NCBI GenBank assembly: GCA_003251995.1
Contig: QKDT01000327.1
Span: 1-8,277, forward strand
Reading direction: 5' to 3'
DNA from: Desulfovibrio desulfuricans
Lineage (GTDB): Bacteria > Desulfobacterota > Desulfovibrionia > Desulfovibrionales > Desulfovibrionaceae
DNA length: 8,277 nucleotides
Positions 7,971 through 8,277 of this stretch are shown here, piece by piece (within the stretch, counting starts at the first letter, position 1; each line of letters begins with the position of its first letter). Made by a program: the position numbers and the translations under genes. The notes below the pieces were generated by a model. That model was not told the origin of the DNA. It worked only from the letters and a program-made list of their open reading frames with translations, and made no database searches.

Positions 7971-8130
7971 TCTTGGCGGTGACGCAATCCTTGGCGCAGA
8001 TGATGACTCTGACGCTGCATGCTTAACCAGACACCGCGTATGCCCGCGGCTTTCAATGAATGAGCCGCGGCGGTGCAAGCGCGGGCCAGGGTAATTTGTG
8101 CGGCGCAATGCACACCACATACCTTTTTTG
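7971..8130 (+). other. Non-coding region between the efflux operon and its terminator
   Basis: These 160 bases contain no convincing gene. Short reading frames here lack ribosome sites and resemble nothing known to me. The sequence remains fairly GC-rich, like the genes, until about 8100. The only structure I see is the GC-rich inverted repeat at 8044-8070 with its alternative pairing. With the terminator downstream, this stretch should be the 3' untranslated region of the operon transcript. Confidence 0.6.
8044..8070 (+). repeat. GC-rich inverted repeat (hairpin) in the 3' untranslated region
   Basis: CCGCGGCT at 8044-8051 is the exact reverse complement of AGCCGCGG at 8063-8070, giving an 8-bp stem with an 11-base loop. 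No run of T follows, so it is not a standard intrinsic terminator. It could protect the mRNA 3' end or make RNA polymerase pause. Its left arm can also pair with 8080-8086 (CGCGGGC with 8042-8048), a mutually exclusive fold. Confidence 0.5.
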
Positions 8131-8175
8131 GTCGGGGGTCGAATCCAGTTGGAGACGACCCCCGACGTTTTGTTT
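8131..8175 (+). terminator. Intrinsic (Rho-independent) terminator of the efflux operon
   Basis: GTCGGGGGTCG at 8131-8141 pairs perfectly with CGACCCCCGAC at 8156-8166 (11 bp, 9 of them G-C), followed by a T-rich run GTTTTGTTT at 8167-8175. Inside the 14-base loop, TCC (8144-8146) and GGA (8151-8153) can extend the stem past a small internal bulge. The T-tract is on the + strand side only, so it ends + strand transcripts. It lies 160 bases after the channel gene stop and is the only strong terminator in the window, consistent with one transcript for all four genes. Confidence 0.85.
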
Positions 8176-8277
8176 CCTGCCTGAAACCTGTTGATTCTTG
8201 GGACGCTAATGATACAAATATGTTTTTAATAACCACCGATCATAACAACATTATACCAAATCACTATGGTTTATATT
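8176..8277. other. AT-rich intergenic tail
   Basis: Base composition shifts from GC-rich to strongly AT-rich after the terminator. No gene is visible in it. It contains the possible + strand promoter at 8191-8218 and, on the other strand, TGGTATAAT (complement of 8250-8258), which matches an extended -10 element. It is most likely the control region of a neighbouring locus. Confidence 0.5.
8191..8218 (+). promoter_or_regulatory. Possible sigma-70-type promoter after the terminator (weak)
   Basis: TTGATT (8191-8196) and TACAAA (8213-8218) are separated by 16 bases; each matches the consensus at four of six positions. It lies immediately after the operon terminator, in an AT-rich stretch that reaches the window end. 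It could drive a gene that starts beyond the window. In AT-rich DNA such a match is easily found by chance. Confidence 0.22.

Noticed and set aside
7929..7996. CTTGGCG occurs three times (7929, 7972, 7990) around the channel stop codon
   Set aside because: Short, unevenly spaced and partly inside conserved coding sequence; most simply chance in GC-rich DNA.
7721..8236. Minus-strand frame of 171 codons with a GTG start, downstream of the minus-strand TGGTATAAT element
   Set aside because: The promoter-like spacing is tempting, but the frame runs back through the terminator and the end of the channel gene, lacks a ribosome site and has a shadow-like composition.
8220..8277. Possible start of a downstream gene (ATG at 8220, open to the window end)
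   Set aside because: Only 19 codons are visible, there is no ribosome site at a proper distance, and composition is AT-rich and intergenic in character. Sequence beyond 8277 would decide.

Overview
The window holds most of one tripartite multidrug-efflux operon of the MdtABC/MuxABC type from a Gram-negative bacterium. The evidence for a Gram-negative host is the lipid-anchored outer-membrane factor and the two inner-membrane RND pumps. GC content is moderately high in the genes and drops sharply in the last ~100 bases. The species cannot be fixed from sequence alone; a Desulfovibrio-like deltaproteobacterium would fit the codon use and gene layout, but this is a weak guess.

Layout, all on the + strand: 1-197 is the C-terminal end of a periplasmic adaptor (MdtA-like). 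194-3304 is an MdtB-like RND pump subunit, 3301-6576 is an MdtC-like RND pump subunit, and 6573-7970 is a NodT/OprM-type outer-membrane lipoprotein channel. Every gene junction is the same 4-base ATGA overlap, so the set reads as one translationally coupled polycistron. Its promoter lies upstream of the window. 7971-8277 is non-coding as far as I can see: it holds a GC-rich hairpin without a T-tract, a strong intrinsic terminator at 8131-8175 that closes the operon, and an AT-rich tail that may carry promoter elements for the next locus.

Working together: by homology to E. coli MdtABC and Pseudomonas MuxABC-OpmB, the two RND proteins should form a mixed trimer in the inner membrane. The adaptor bridges it to the outer-membrane channel, and proton influx drives export of drugs, bile salts or similar amphiphiles. 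Both RND subunits keep the full set of proton-relay residues. Unlike the E. coli locus, which relies on TolC encoded elsewhere, this operon brings its own outer-membrane channel.

The one truly unusual feature is a ~62-residue Ser/Thr-rich low-complexity segment (56% S+T) inserted in a periplasmic hairpin of the MdtC-like subunit (nt 5611-5796), which E. coli MdtC lacks. I do not see a wholly new system here; the rest is a well-conserved efflux operon.
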